Positions 41,227-48,749 of a DNA stretch of 64,000 nucleotides are shown here, in pieces; position 1 is the stretch's first letter; the number at the start of each line of letters is the position of its first letter. Under the pieces are notes generated by a model. That model did not search any database. It had not been told where the DNA came from and saw only the letters and a program-made list of their open reading frames with translations. This DNA is from CAVZCC01 sp963773765 (lineage in GTDB: Bacteria; Actinomycetota; Acidimicrobiia; Acidimicrobiales; Microtrichaceae). A program made the position numbers and the translations under genes. The stretch lies in the NCBI GenBank assembly GCA_963773765.1, contig CAVZCC010000006.1, positions 186,001 to 250,000 of the forward strand. Reading direction: 5' to 3'.

Positions 41227-41679
41227 GTGACGGAGCAGCCGTTCCGGGTCCTCCCCGCGGTCACGCCCGAGAACGAGCACTTCTGGCGTGGTGGGGCCGA
41301 GGGCGAGCTCCGGTTCCTGCGCTGCGGCGACTGCGGCACGTGGATCCACCCGCCGCAGCCGATCTGCCCCGCCTGCCTGTCCCGGTCGGTGGCGCCCGAG
41401 GCGGTGTCCGGACGTGCGACGGTGCTGACCTACACGGTCAACCACCAGCCCTGGTACCCCAACCTGGACCCGCCCTACGTGGTGGCGATCGTGGCCCTGC
41501 CGGAGCAGGACGACCTGCGCCTGACCACCAACCTGGTCAACGTCGCACCGGCCGACGTCACCTTCGACATGCCGGTCCGGGTGGTGTTCGAGGAGTACCC
41601 CGATCCCCGCGGCAACGTGTGGCTGCCGTTCTTCGAGCCCGATCCCGGCGGCGGCGACACGGGCGGGGCCCCGGCGTGA
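41227..41679 (+). CDS. DUF35 Zn-ribbon/OB-fold protein (ChsH2-like partner)
   Basis: 150 residues. The rubredoxin-like zinc ribbon is complete: CGDCG and CPAC (C-x2-C twice, 15 apart), between FRVLPAVTPENEHFWRGG and the OB fold (TVLTYTVNHQPW, LTTNLVNV, VRVVFEEYPDP). In Mycobacterium, DUF35 proteins of this type bind Ltp2 aldolase and the MaoC subunit in cholesterol side-chain removal. Here it overlaps the Ltp2-like gene by four bases, which fits that pairing. Start GTG at 41227. Confidence 0.88.
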   Translation: MTEQPFRVLPAVTPENEHFWRGGAEGELRFLRCGDCGTWIHPPQPICPACLSRSVAPEAVSGRATVLTYTVNHQPWYPNLDPPYVVAIVALPEQDDLRLTTNLVNVAPADVTFDMPVRVVFEEYPDPRGNVWLPFFEPDPGGGDTGGAPA

Positions 41680-42914
41680 CCACCTGGACCGACATCGGCG
41701 AGCGGGGGGCGGTCATCTCCGGCGTGGGCCAGTCCCAGGTGGGCCGACGCATCTACCGGGAGGCGCTGGACCTCACGCTGGAGGCGGCGCTCGACGCCAT
41801 CGAGCACGCCGGCCTGGACCGCTCCGACATCGACGGCCTGGCCACCTACCCCGGCAACATGTCCACGCCGCCGGGGTTCTCCGGCGTGGGCATCACCGAG
41901 GTGCACGACGCGCTGCGCCTGGAGCTCAACTGGTTCTCCGGCGGCCTGGAGCTGCCCGGCCAGCTCGGATCGGTGGCCAACGCCATCGCCGCGGTGGCCA
42001 CCGGCCTGTGCAACCACGTGCTGTGCTTCCGCACCGTGTGGGAGGCGTCGGCGCAGGGGGACGCGGACCGGGCCAGCGTGACCATGGGCGGGGGAGGCGG
42101 CGGCGGGAGCTACCGGGCCACGTCGTTCATGCAGTGGACGCTGCCGTTCGGGGCGCCGTCGGCGGCCAACTGGATCGGCATGATGGCCAACCTGCACTTC
42201 CACCGCTACGGCACCACGCGTGAGCAGCTGGCCTGGATCGCGTTGAACGCCCGGCGCAACGCCGAGATCAACCCCAGGGCGATCTACCGGACCCCCATGT
42301 CGCTGCAGGACTACCTGGACGTCCGGATGATCTCCGAACCGCTGTGCCTCTACGACTGCGACGTCCCGGCCGACGGCTCCACCGCCATCATCGTGTCCCG
42401 GGCCGACGCCGCCCCCGACCTGCGGCGCACCCCGGTCCAGGTGGAGGCGGTGGGCACCGCGCTGCGGGGACGGCCCAGCTGGGACCAGTTCGACGACCTG
42501 ACCACCATGGCCCTGCGCGACGCGTCGGCGATGATGTGGGAGCGCACCGACCTGCGGCCCGACGACGTGCACGTGGCCGAGTTGTACGACGGGTTCAGCT
42601 TCATCACGCTCGCCTGGCTGGAGGCCCTGGGGTTCTGTGCCCGGGGCGAGGGCGGGCCGTACGTCGACGGCGGTGGGCGGATCGCCCGGGAGGCGGCGGG
42701 CGTGGCGGGATCGGTGGCCCTCAACACCCACGGCGGCCAGCTGTCGGCCGGCCGGCTGCACGGCTACGGGTTCCTCCACGAGGCCTGCCTGCAGCTGTGG
42801 GGCGAGGCCGGCGAGCGCCAGTGCACCCTGCCCGCGGGCGGGCTGCCGGAGGTCGGCATCGCCGCGGCCGGCGGCGGCCCGCTGGCCGCGTCCCTGCTCC
42901 TCACCCGCCACTGA
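41676..42914 (+). CDS. Thiolase-superfamily protein of the Ltp2 (retro-aldolase) type
   Basis: 412 residues. The C-terminal motif reads NTHGGQLSAGRLHGYGFLHEACLQ, which is the Ltp2-type variant (His rather than the thiolase GHPxG), and the position of the thiolase cysteine is occupied by ATGLCNHVLCFRTVWE, where neither Cys is clearly aligned. In M. tuberculosis, Ltp2 with the DUF35 partner ChsH2 cleaves a beta-hydroxyacyl-CoA by retro-aldol reaction, releasing propionyl-CoA. The DUF35 gene directly before it supports the same activity. The substrate is unknown. Confidence 0.85.
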   Translation: MTTWTDIGERGAVISGVGQSQVGRRIYREALDLTLEAALDAIEHAGLDRSDIDGLATYPGNMSTPPGFSGVGITEVHDALRLELNWFSGGLELPGQLGSVANAIAAVATGLCNHVLCFRTVWEASAQGDADRASVTMGGGGGGGSYRATSFMQWTLPFGAPSAANWIGMMANLHFHRYGTTREQLAWIALNARRNAEINPRAIYRTPMSLQDYLDVRMISEPLCLYDCDVPADGSTAIIVSRADAAPDLRRTPVQVEAVGTALRGRPSWDQFDDLTTMALRDASAMMWERTDLRPDDVHVAELYDGFSFITLAWLEALGFCARGEGGPYVDGGGRIAREAAGVAGSVALNTHGGQLSAGRLHGYGFLHEACLQLWGEAGERQCTLPAGGLPEVGIAAAGGGPLAASLLLTRH

Positions 42915-42957
42915 GCCACGCACCCGCCACCCGCCACCCGACGCTCTCCCGCGTTCT

Positions 42958-42996
42958 GGCGTCACTCATCGGTCGCACCGCCCGATCCGTGACGCC
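42958..42996. repeat. 39-bp imperfect hairpin repeat, copy A
   Basis: GGCGTCACTCATCGGT pairs imperfectly with the complementary arm ending GTGACGCC around a short loop. A second element of exactly the same length at 44674 shares its arms, with differences mostly in the loop. It follows the Ltp2-like stop by 43 bp. Confidence 0.65.
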
Positions 42997-43010
42997 GAAC
43001 CGGGTGGGGA

Positions 43011-43026
43011 CGACTCCGCGGAGTCG
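43011..43026. repeat. 16-bp palindrome CGACTCCGCGGAGTCG, copy 3
   Basis: Third copy of the palindrome at 826 and 908; here the symmetry extends to 18 bases (43010-43027). It lies 15 bp after hairpin repeat A in the gap before the membrane protein gene. Confidence 0.65.
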
Positions 43027-43105
43027 TCGCGTGGGCCGGTTCCTCGTTGAACCCGCAAGTGTGATCCGGGAGACTGGGAGCGAGGGCCAGAAGGGAGTCG
43101 GAACC

Positions 43106-43999
43106 ATGTCCGGCACAACCGCAGGCACATCGGGGCCGCCGACCGAGGGGGGCCCGGCCGGCCGACCGCCCTTCGCCATCACCCCCACCGCCTCCGGCCT
43201 CACCATCGCGTTGGCCGTGTTCGCCACGCTGTCCGGGGCGCTGACCCTCACCCTGCCCGACGTCCTCCGCGGCACCGCGGCCATGAACGGCTCGGCCCGG
43301 GGGACCGGCGCGGTGGTGCTCGTCGCCGTGGTCGTCATGCTGGCCGGCCTCTGGTGGTCCCGGTCGTCTCCCGCCCGGGGGGTGGTCCTCTGGCTGGGCG
43401 CGGTCGGGTACCTCATCTACAACGCGGTGCTGCTGTTGTTCGCCACGCCGTTCAACCAGCACTTCCTGCTGTACATCGGCATGCTGTCGCTGGCACTGGC
43501 CACCGGCACCGCCATCGTCGCCACGATCGACCTGGCCGCCTTCGGCGCCCGGAGCTCCGCCACGGCCCCGGTGCACGGCATCGCCGTGTACGTCTGGGTG
43601 GTGGTCGTCCTCAACGCGCTGCTCTGGCTGCGGGGTGTCGTCCCGGGGATCCTGGACGAGGGCCCGCCGGAGTTCCTGGACGGCACCGGCCTGACCACCA
43701 ACCCGGTCTACGTGCAGGACCTCGCGGTGTGGCTCCCGCTCCTGGCCGTGTCCGCGTGGTGGCTGTGGGAGCGACGGCCCATCGGGCACCTCCTGGTGGG
43801 TGCCGGCCTGACGCTCTGGGCGCTCGAGAGCCTCAGCATCGCCATGGACCAGTGGATGGGCAGCAACGCGGACCCGTCGTCGCCGGCGGTGTCGTCCTCG
43901 ATGGTCCCGGTGTTCCTGGTCCTGGCCGCGGTCAACGTCGTGCCGCTCGTCCTCCTGGTCCGCCACATGGACGCCCCGGACCCGATGGAGACGTCGTGA
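43106..43999 (+). CDS. Polytopic membrane protein, unknown
   Basis: 297 residues with six or seven hydrophobic helices: LTIALAVFATLSGALTL, AVVLVAVVVMLAGLWW, VVLWLGAVGYLIYNAVLLLF, FLLYIGMLSLALATGTAIV, VHGIAVYVWVVVVLNALLWL, LAVWLPLLAVSAWWLW and VPVFLVLAAVNVVPLVLLV. I cannot name the family. ATG at 43106 has an AGGGAG site. The stop overlaps the next gene's GTG (GTGA), so the SRPBCC-like protein is likely a partner. Confidence 0.75.
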   Translation: MSGTTAGTSGPPTEGGPAGRPPFAITPTASGLTIALAVFATLSGALTLTLPDVLRGTAAMNGSARGTGAVVLVAVVVMLAGLWWSRSSPARGVVLWLGAVGYLIYNAVLLLFATPFNQHFLLYIGMLSLALATGTAIVATIDLAAFGARSSATAPVHGIAVYVWVVVVLNALLWLRGVVPGILDEGPPEFLDGTGLTTNPVYVQDLAVWLPLLAVSAWWLWERRPIGHLLVGAGLTLWALESLSIAMDQWMGSNADPSSPAVSSSMVPVFLVLAAVNVVPLVLLVRHMDAPDPMETS

Positions 44000-44655
44000 A
44001 CCGGAAGGCAGCCCTCACGGCTCCGGCCCTGGCGGCGTCGGCGTTCCTGGTGCTGCACCGCCTCGGGCGGACGTGGGGCGCCACCCCGGAGGAGCGACGT
44101 GGTGCACTGCCCGGCGACGAGGTGGTGGCAGACCCGGACATCCAGACCACCCACGCCACCACCATCCGGGCCGCGCCGGGTGAGATCTGGCCGTGGCTGG
44201 TCCAGATGGGGTGGCACCAGGGTGGTTGGTACACCGCCCGGTGGGTGGACCGACTGCTGTTCCCGGTCAACTGGCCCGCGGCCACCCGCATCATCCCGGA
44301 GCTGCAGGGCCGGGCCGTGGGTGACTTCATCCCCGACGGACCGCCGGAGTCGGACTGCGGCTTCGTGGTGGAGCGCCTGGACCCGGCCGAGGCCCTGGTG
44401 CTGCACTCCACCACCCACCTGCCCATGAGCTGGCGTCGGGCCGGCGCCTGGCTCGACTGGACGTGGACCTTCTGCCTCACGGACCTGGGCGAGGCCGGCA
44501 CCAGGCTGGTGTTCCGCTGCCGGGGCCGGACCGGGCCGTCGTGGGTCCTCGGGCTGTACCACCTGGTCATCGTCCCCAGCGACTTCGTGATGTCCCGCCA
44601 GATGCTGCAGGGCATCCGCCGGCGGGTGGAGGGCGCAGGGCCGGACCACGGCTGA
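43996..44655 (+). CDS. SRPBCC-like protein with N-terminal hydrophobic anchor
   Basis: 219 residues. A short hydrophobic start (ALTAPALAASAFLVLHRLG) may anchor it. The domain resembles START-like proteins: HATTIRAAPGEIWPWLVQMG, DFIPDGPPESDCGFVVERLDP and WTWTFCLTDLGEAGTRLVFRCRGR, ending with a helix RQMLQGIRRRVE. Ligand unknown. It overlaps the membrane protein gene by four bases and is followed by hairpin repeat B. Confidence 0.7.
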   Translation: MNRKAALTAPALAASAFLVLHRLGRTWGATPEERRGALPGDEVVADPDIQTTHATTIRAAPGEIWPWLVQMGWHQGGWYTARWVDRLLFPVNWPAATRIIPELQGRAVGDFIPDGPPESDCGFVVERLDPAEALVLHSTTHLPMSWRRAGAWLDWTWTFCLTDLGEAGTRLVFRCRGRTGPSWVLGLYHLVIVPSDFVMSRQMLQGIRRRVEGAGPDHG

Positions 44656-44673
44656 TCGTCGCTCCCGTCTTCT

Positions 44674-44712
44674 GGCGTCGCTCATCGGTGGCGGTCACCG
44701 ATCGGTGACGCC
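44674..44712. terminator. 39-bp imperfect hairpin repeat, copy B (bidirectional terminator position)
   Basis: GGCGTCGCTCATCGGT (44674) pairs with ACCGATCGGTGACGCC (44697) across 16 positions, with two wobbles, one mismatch and a 7-base loop. It sits between the convergent SRPBCC-like and TetR genes. It shares its arms with copy A at 42958, so it is both a repeat and a likely terminator. Confidence 0.6.
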
Positions 44713-44727
44713 GGAACGGGGTCGGGC

Positions 44728-45324
44728 TCAGTCCCGGACCGGGTCGAGGGCCGCCTCGAACACGGCCATGACACCGTCGGCGTGTGATGCCGTCACCTCC
44801 GGTCCGATCTGGAGCACGGACATGAGCAGCGACAGGATGATCGACACCAGCCCGGCGCCCACGGTCTCCGGGTCGATGTCGGGGCGCACCGCCCCGGTCA
44901 GCTGCTCGGCGGCCAACCGCTCGGCCACCGCCCGGCGGAGGGCGACCAGCGCCGGGATCTCCACCACGCGCTCGGTCACGTCGGGCTCCAGGCCCGCCAG
45001 CACCCGTCGGGCCAGGGGATGGGCCTCCACGGCCCGGACCAGCGTGACGATCAGGTCCTGGCGCCACCCGTCGCGGGGGTCGTCGAACACCAGCGACAGC
45101 CCCTCGCTCATGACCGCGCTGGCGTCGCGGTCCAGCGCGGAGAGGAAGAGGTCCTCCTTGGAGGCGAAGTAGGCGTAGGGGACCGATCCACCGACCCCGG
45201 CGTCGCGGGCGATGTGCGCCACCGAGGTGGCCCGGAACCCGTCCCGACCGAAGCACTCCACCGCCGCGTCCAGGACGGCCTGGCGGGTCAGCTCACCCTT
45301 GGACGCCGTTCTCATGTGACGCAT
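44728..45324 (-). CDS. TetR-family regulator
   Basis: 198 residues. The helix-turn-helix domain reads ELTRQAVLDAAVECFGRDGFRATSVAHIARDAGVGGSVPYAYFASKEDLF at residues 10-60 (quoted in parts: RQAVLDAAVECF, VAHIARDAGV, PYAYFASKEDLF). The C-terminal domain is helical with no recognised ligand. It is divergent from the ferritin-like gene, with a nested AT-rich inverted repeat in the 54-bp gap, and probably represses both. That repeat is unlike ACCTGAC-N6-GTCAGGT, so this is not the regulator of that set. ATG at 45324 or 45315. Confidence 0.88.
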   Translation of the reverse strand: MRHMRTASKGELTRQAVLDAAVECFGRDGFRATSVAHIARDAGVGGSVPYAYFASKEDLFLSALDRDASAVMSEGLSLVFDDPRDGWRQDLIVTLVRAVEAHPLARRVLAGLEPDVTERVVEIPALVALRRAVAERLAAEQLTGAVRPDIDPETVGAGLVSIILSLLMSVLQIGPEVTASHADGVMAVFEAALDPVRD

Positions 45325-45326
45325 GG

Positions 45327-45367
45327 TACATGAAATGAGAACTTGAGTGAATCTCTCAAATCATGTA
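45327..45367. promoter_or_regulatory. Nested inverted repeat TACATGA ... TCATGTA, likely TetR operator
   Basis: Outer arms TACATGA (45327) and TCATGTA (45361), inner arms TGAGA (45336) and TCTCA (45354), with TTGAG/CTCAA inside. The whole 41 bases are far more AT-rich than the surroundings and fill the gap between divergent genes. Confidence 0.65.
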
Positions 45368-45378
45368 GGTTCGTCCCC

Positions 45379-46260
45379 ATGGCCGCCACCACAGCTCCCA
45401 CGAGCACGCCAGCCCGGTCCGTCCCGACCCGTCGTGTGTCCTTCGACGAGACGCTCGCCGACGTGCCCCGCCACTTCGCCCGGGACGGGGACCTCATCCA
45501 GAGCCACCTGGCCGCCACCCTGTCCTCGGTGTTCCCGGACGGGGAGGACTACTTCGTGCGCTCGGTGCGCCAGTACCGCGATCGCATCACCGACCCGGAG
45601 CTCAAGCGACAGGTCGCCGGGTTCATCGGCCAGGAGTCGGTGCACGGGCGGGAGCACCGGGCGCTCAACGAGCACCTGGCGGACCTCGGGTACCCCACCC
45701 GACAGTTCGCGGCCCTCAGCCGGCGGGCCCTGCGGCTGCGGGAGCGGCTCACGCCGGCCCGGTCCAACCTCGCGGCGACGGCCGCGCTGGAGCACTACAC
45801 GGCGACCTTCGCCGAGGTGCTCCTGCAGGACCAGGTCATGCAGGAGAGCTTCGCCGACGACGACGTCCGCAACCTCTTCCTCTGGCACGCGCTGGAGGAG
45901 TCCGAGCACAAGGCCGTGGCCTTCGACGTGTACCGCGCCGTCGGTGGCACCGAGCGGATGCGCATCGTGGTGATGAACCTGACGACGATCGGGTTCTTCG
46001 TCGGCATCGGGTTCATGTTGGCCGTGTCACTGCTCCGGGACCGGGCCACCTACCGGCCCGGCAACCTGCGCCGGAGCTGGAAGCGGTTCCGGGCCTTCCC
46101 CCTGGTCCAACGCGACGTGTGGGTCCGCCTCCGCGAGTACAACCAGGTCGGGTTCCACCCCGACGACCGGGACACCACCGAGCTGGTGGAGCACTGGCGC
46201 GAGCACCTGTTCGGCCAGGACGGCACCTTGACACCGCTGCTGGCCAGCGGTGCAGCCTGA
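45379..46260 (+). CDS. Ferritin-like metal-dependent hydrolase family (PF10118-like)
   Basis: 293 residues. The iron-binding pattern is ESVHGREH, then ALEHYTATFAEVLLQ, then HALEESEHKAVAFD, giving the Glu/His ligands of a diiron four-helix bundle. One hydrophobic segment (VVMNLTTIGFFVGIGFML) suggests membrane association. The family is annotated as metal-dependent hydrolase, but its reaction is not established. It is directly upstream of the BVMO-SDR fusion, so they may be co-transcribed under the TetR at 44728. Confidence 0.82.
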   Translation: MAATTAPTSTPARSVPTRRVSFDETLADVPRHFARDGDLIQSHLAATLSSVFPDGEDYFVRSVRQYRDRITDPELKRQVAGFIGQESVHGREHRALNEHLADLGYPTRQFAALSRRALRLRERLTPARSNLAATAALEHYTATFAEVLLQDQVMQESFADDDVRNLFLWHALEESEHKAVAFDVYRAVGGTERMRIVVMNLTTIGFFVGIGFMLAVSLLRDRATYRPGNLRRSWKRFRAFPLVQRDVWVRLREYNQVGFHPDDRDTTELVEHWREHLFGQDGTLTPLLASGAA

Positions 46261-46267
46261 GGGCACC

Positions 46268-48658
46268 ATGAGCGAGCACGCAGCCTCCCAGGACACCGCC
46301 CCCGAGCACGCCGCTGGCGACCGTGCAGCCCCGGACCGTGCAGCCCCGGACCGTGCAGCCCCGGAACACCTGGACGTCCTCATCGTCGGCGCCGGGCTGT
46401 CCGGCGTGGGCGCGGCGCACTACGTGAGCACCGAGTGCCCCTGGGCCACCTACGCCGTCCTGGAGGCGCGCCAGGACATGGGCGGCACCTGGGACCTGTT
46501 CCGCTACCCGGGCATCCGCTCGGACTCGGACATGTTCACCCTGGGGTACTCCTTCCGGCCCTGGCGGGGCGAGAAGTCCATCTCCGACGGCGAGTCCATC
46601 CTGCGGTACATCAAGGACACCGCGGCGGAGGACGGCATCGACCGCCACATCCGCTACGGCCACCGCATCACCAGGGCCGCGTGGTCGACCGACCACGCCC
46701 GCTGGCACGTGACCGCGGACCGTGTCGACGCCGACGGCGTCCCCACCGGGGAGACCGTGGAGCTGACCTGCGGGTACCTCTTCTCCTGCACCGGCTACTA
46801 CCGCTACGACCACGGCCACGAGCCCGACTTCGCCGGCATCGAGGACTTCCGGGGGACCGTCGTGCACCCCCAGCACTGGCCGGACGACCTGGACCAGGCC
46901 GGCAAGCGGGTGGTGGTCATCGGCAGCGGCGCCACCGCCGTCACGCTGGTCCCGGCCATGGCCGCCGATGCCGCCCACGTCACCATGCTCCAGCGCTCAC
47001 CCACCTGGATGGCGTCGCTGCCGGCCCGCGACCCCCTGGCCGACGCGCTGCGGAGCCGGTTGCCGGAGCGGGTCTCGGCCCCCACCATCCGCTGGTACAA
47101 GGCCCTCACCACGCAGGCCTCCTACCGGTTCAGCAAGGCCCGACCGGCGCAGATGAAGCGCGTCCTGCTCAAGATGGTCTCCCGGGAGCTGCCGGCGGAC
47201 TTCGACGTGGACACCCACTTCACGCCCCGCTACGACCCGTGGGACCAGCGGCTGTGCGCGGTCACCGACGGGGACCTGTTCCGGGGCATCCGGGAGGGCC
47301 GCATCTCGGTCGTCACCGACCACATCGACACCTTCACCCCGGACGGGATCCGCCTGCGCTCCGGTCAGGAGCTCCCGGCCGACATCGTGGTCACCGCCAC
47401 CGGCCTGGAGCTGCTGTTCATGGGCGGGATCGAGGTCACCGTCGACGGTGAGCCCATGGACCCGGCGCAACGGATGAGCTTCCGGGGGATGATGCTCGAC
47501 GGTGTGCCCAACATGGCCTTCGCCATCGGCTACACCAACGCCTCCTGGACGCTGAAGGCGGAGATCACCTGCCGCTACGTGGCCAGGTTGCTCAACCACC
47601 TCCACGACACGGGGCTCCGCCAGGCGACCCCCCGCAGCACGGACGCCGCCGCCACCGGTGAGCCGCTGCTCGGCCTCAACGCCGGCTACATCCAACGTGC
47701 CGCCGACCGCCTTCCCAGCCAGGGGACCCGGGACCCGTGGATCGTGCACCAGAGCTACCTGCACGACCACCGGGCCTGGCGGCGCAGTCAGGTCCGGGAC
47801 CAGGACCTGGAGCTCTCCAACCCGGCGCCCCCCGACGAGGGCGGCCGGGTCGCGGCGGTGACCGGTGCGGGGTCGGGGATCGGCCGGGCCCTGGCGGTCG
47901 AGCTGTCCCGTCGCGGGACCCACCTGGCCCTGTGCGACGTGGACGACGCGGGCCTGGCGGAGACCGTGGCCCTGTGCGAGGGCCGCGGCGTCAAGGTCAC
48001 CTCGGCCCACGTGGACGTGGCCGACCGCGCTGCCGTGTTCGCGTGGGCCGGCTCCGTGGCCGGCGCCCATGGCGCGGTCCACCTGGTCGTGAACAACGCC
48101 GGGGTGGCGTTGGGGGCGCCGGTCGCCACCATGTCCGAGGACGACGCCCGCTGGCTCATGGACATCAACTTCTGGGGCGTGGTCCACGGCACCCAGGCCT
48201 TCCTGCCCCACCTGGAGGCCTCGGGCGGTGGCCACGTGGTGAACGTCTCGAGCGTGTTCGGCCTGGTGCCCATCCCGACACAGTCGGCGTACAACGCCTC
48301 CAAGTACGCGGTGCGCGGCTTCACCGAGGCCCTTCGCATGGAGCTGGAGCTGGCCGGGTCGCCGGTCACCGCCACGACGGTGCACCCCGGAGGGATCCGC
48401 ACCAACATCGCCCGCAACGCCCGCATCGACCAGGACCTGGCGGGACTGGCCGGCACGCCCGAGGAGCGGGCCCAGCAGTTCGAACGCCTGGCCCGCACCA
48501 CACCGGAGGGCGCGGCCCGCCAGATCCTGGCCGCAGTCGACGCGGGCAAGCGGCGGGTGCTGGTCGGTCCCGACGCCAGGATGTTCGACCTGCTGTCCCG
48601 GCTGCCCGCGGGCGTGCAGCAGCGCGTGATCGTGGCCGCGGCCCGCCGCAGGGGCTGA
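46268..48658 (+). CDS. Baeyer-Villiger monooxygenase fused to a short-chain dehydrogenase
   Basis: 796 residues. Part one (about 35-500) is a flavin monooxygenase of the EthA/MymA kind: FAD site GAGLSG (41-46), NADPH site GSGATA, and the BVMO fingerprint FxGxxxHxxxW as FRGTVVHPQHW (about 195-205). Part two (about 525-796) is an SDR with TGAGSGIGRA, NNAGVA and SAYNASKYAV (Tyr about 674). One enzyme converts ketones to esters and the other may make the ketone from an alcohol, or use the product. In M. tuberculosis mymA and an SDR are separate neighbours. A 15-bp tandem repeat precedes the first domain. ATG at 46268 preferred. Confidence 0.88.
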   Translation: MSEHAASQDTAPEHAAGDRAAPDRAAPDRAAPEHLDVLIVGAGLSGVGAAHYVSTECPWATYAVLEARQDMGGTWDLFRYPGIRSDSDMFTLGYSFRPWRGEKSISDGESILRYIKDTAAEDGIDRHIRYGHRITRAAWSTDHARWHVTADRVDADGVPTGETVELTCGYLFSCTGYYRYDHGHEPDFAGIEDFRGTVVHPQHWPDDLDQAGKRVVVIGSGATAVTLVPAMAADAAHVTMLQRSPTWMASLPARDPLADALRSRLPERVSAPTIRWYKALTTQASYRFSKARPAQMKRVLLKMVSRELPADFDVDTHFTPRYDPWDQRLCAVTDGDLFRGIREGRISVVTDHIDTFTPDGIRLRSGQELPADIVVTATGLELLFMGGIEVTVDGEPMDPAQRMSFRGMMLDGVPNMAFAIGYTNASWTLKAEITCRYVARLLNHLHDTGLRQATPRSTDAAATGEPLLGLNAGYIQRAADRLPSQGTRDPWIVHQSYLHDHRAWRRSQVRDQDLELSNPAPPDEGGRVAAVTGAGSGIGRALAVELSRRGTHLALCDVDDAGLAETVALCEGRGVKVTSAHVDVADRAAVFAWAGSVAGAHGAVHLVVNNAGVALGAPVATMSEDDARWLMDINFWGVVHGTQAFLPHLEASGGGHVVNVSSVFGLVPIPTQSAYNASKYAVRGFTEALRMELELAGSPVTATTVHPGGIRTNIARNARIDQDLAGLAGTPEERAQQFERLARTTPEGAARQILAAVDAGKRRVLVGPDARMFDLLSRLPAGVQQRVIVAAARRRG
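46321..46365. repeat. 15-bp tandem repeat, three identical units (CCGTGCAGCCCCGGA)
   Basis: Three perfect units in the N-terminal coding part of the BVMO-SDR fusion, encoding repeated RAAPD pentapeptides in a disordered tail before the FAD domain. In frame, so it adds length only. Confidence 0.85.
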
Positions 48659-48711
48659 TCCACCCGGCCGCCGGTGGCCCGTCTCGCCTACAGTGTCGGC
48701 CGGGAGCACTC

Positions 48712-48728
48712 CCGCCGGAAACCGGCGG
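48712..48728 (+). other. Short hairpin before the lipoprotein gene
   Basis: CCGCCGG, AAA, CCGGCGG: seven perfect base pairs with a 3-base loop. It lies between the fusion gene and the ribosome binding site (GGAGGG) of the lipoprotein gene, so it is either a terminator of the former or a hairpin in the leader of the latter. Confidence 0.5.
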
Positions 48729-48749
48729 CTGTGATGAGGAGGGTGAGCA

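Noticed and set aside
45379..46260. The ferritin-like protein as an acyl-ACP desaturase (DesA1/A2)
   Set aside because: The spacing of the Glu/His motifs (ESVHGREH, EESEHKAVAFD) fits the PF10118-type family rather than stearoyl-ACP desaturases.
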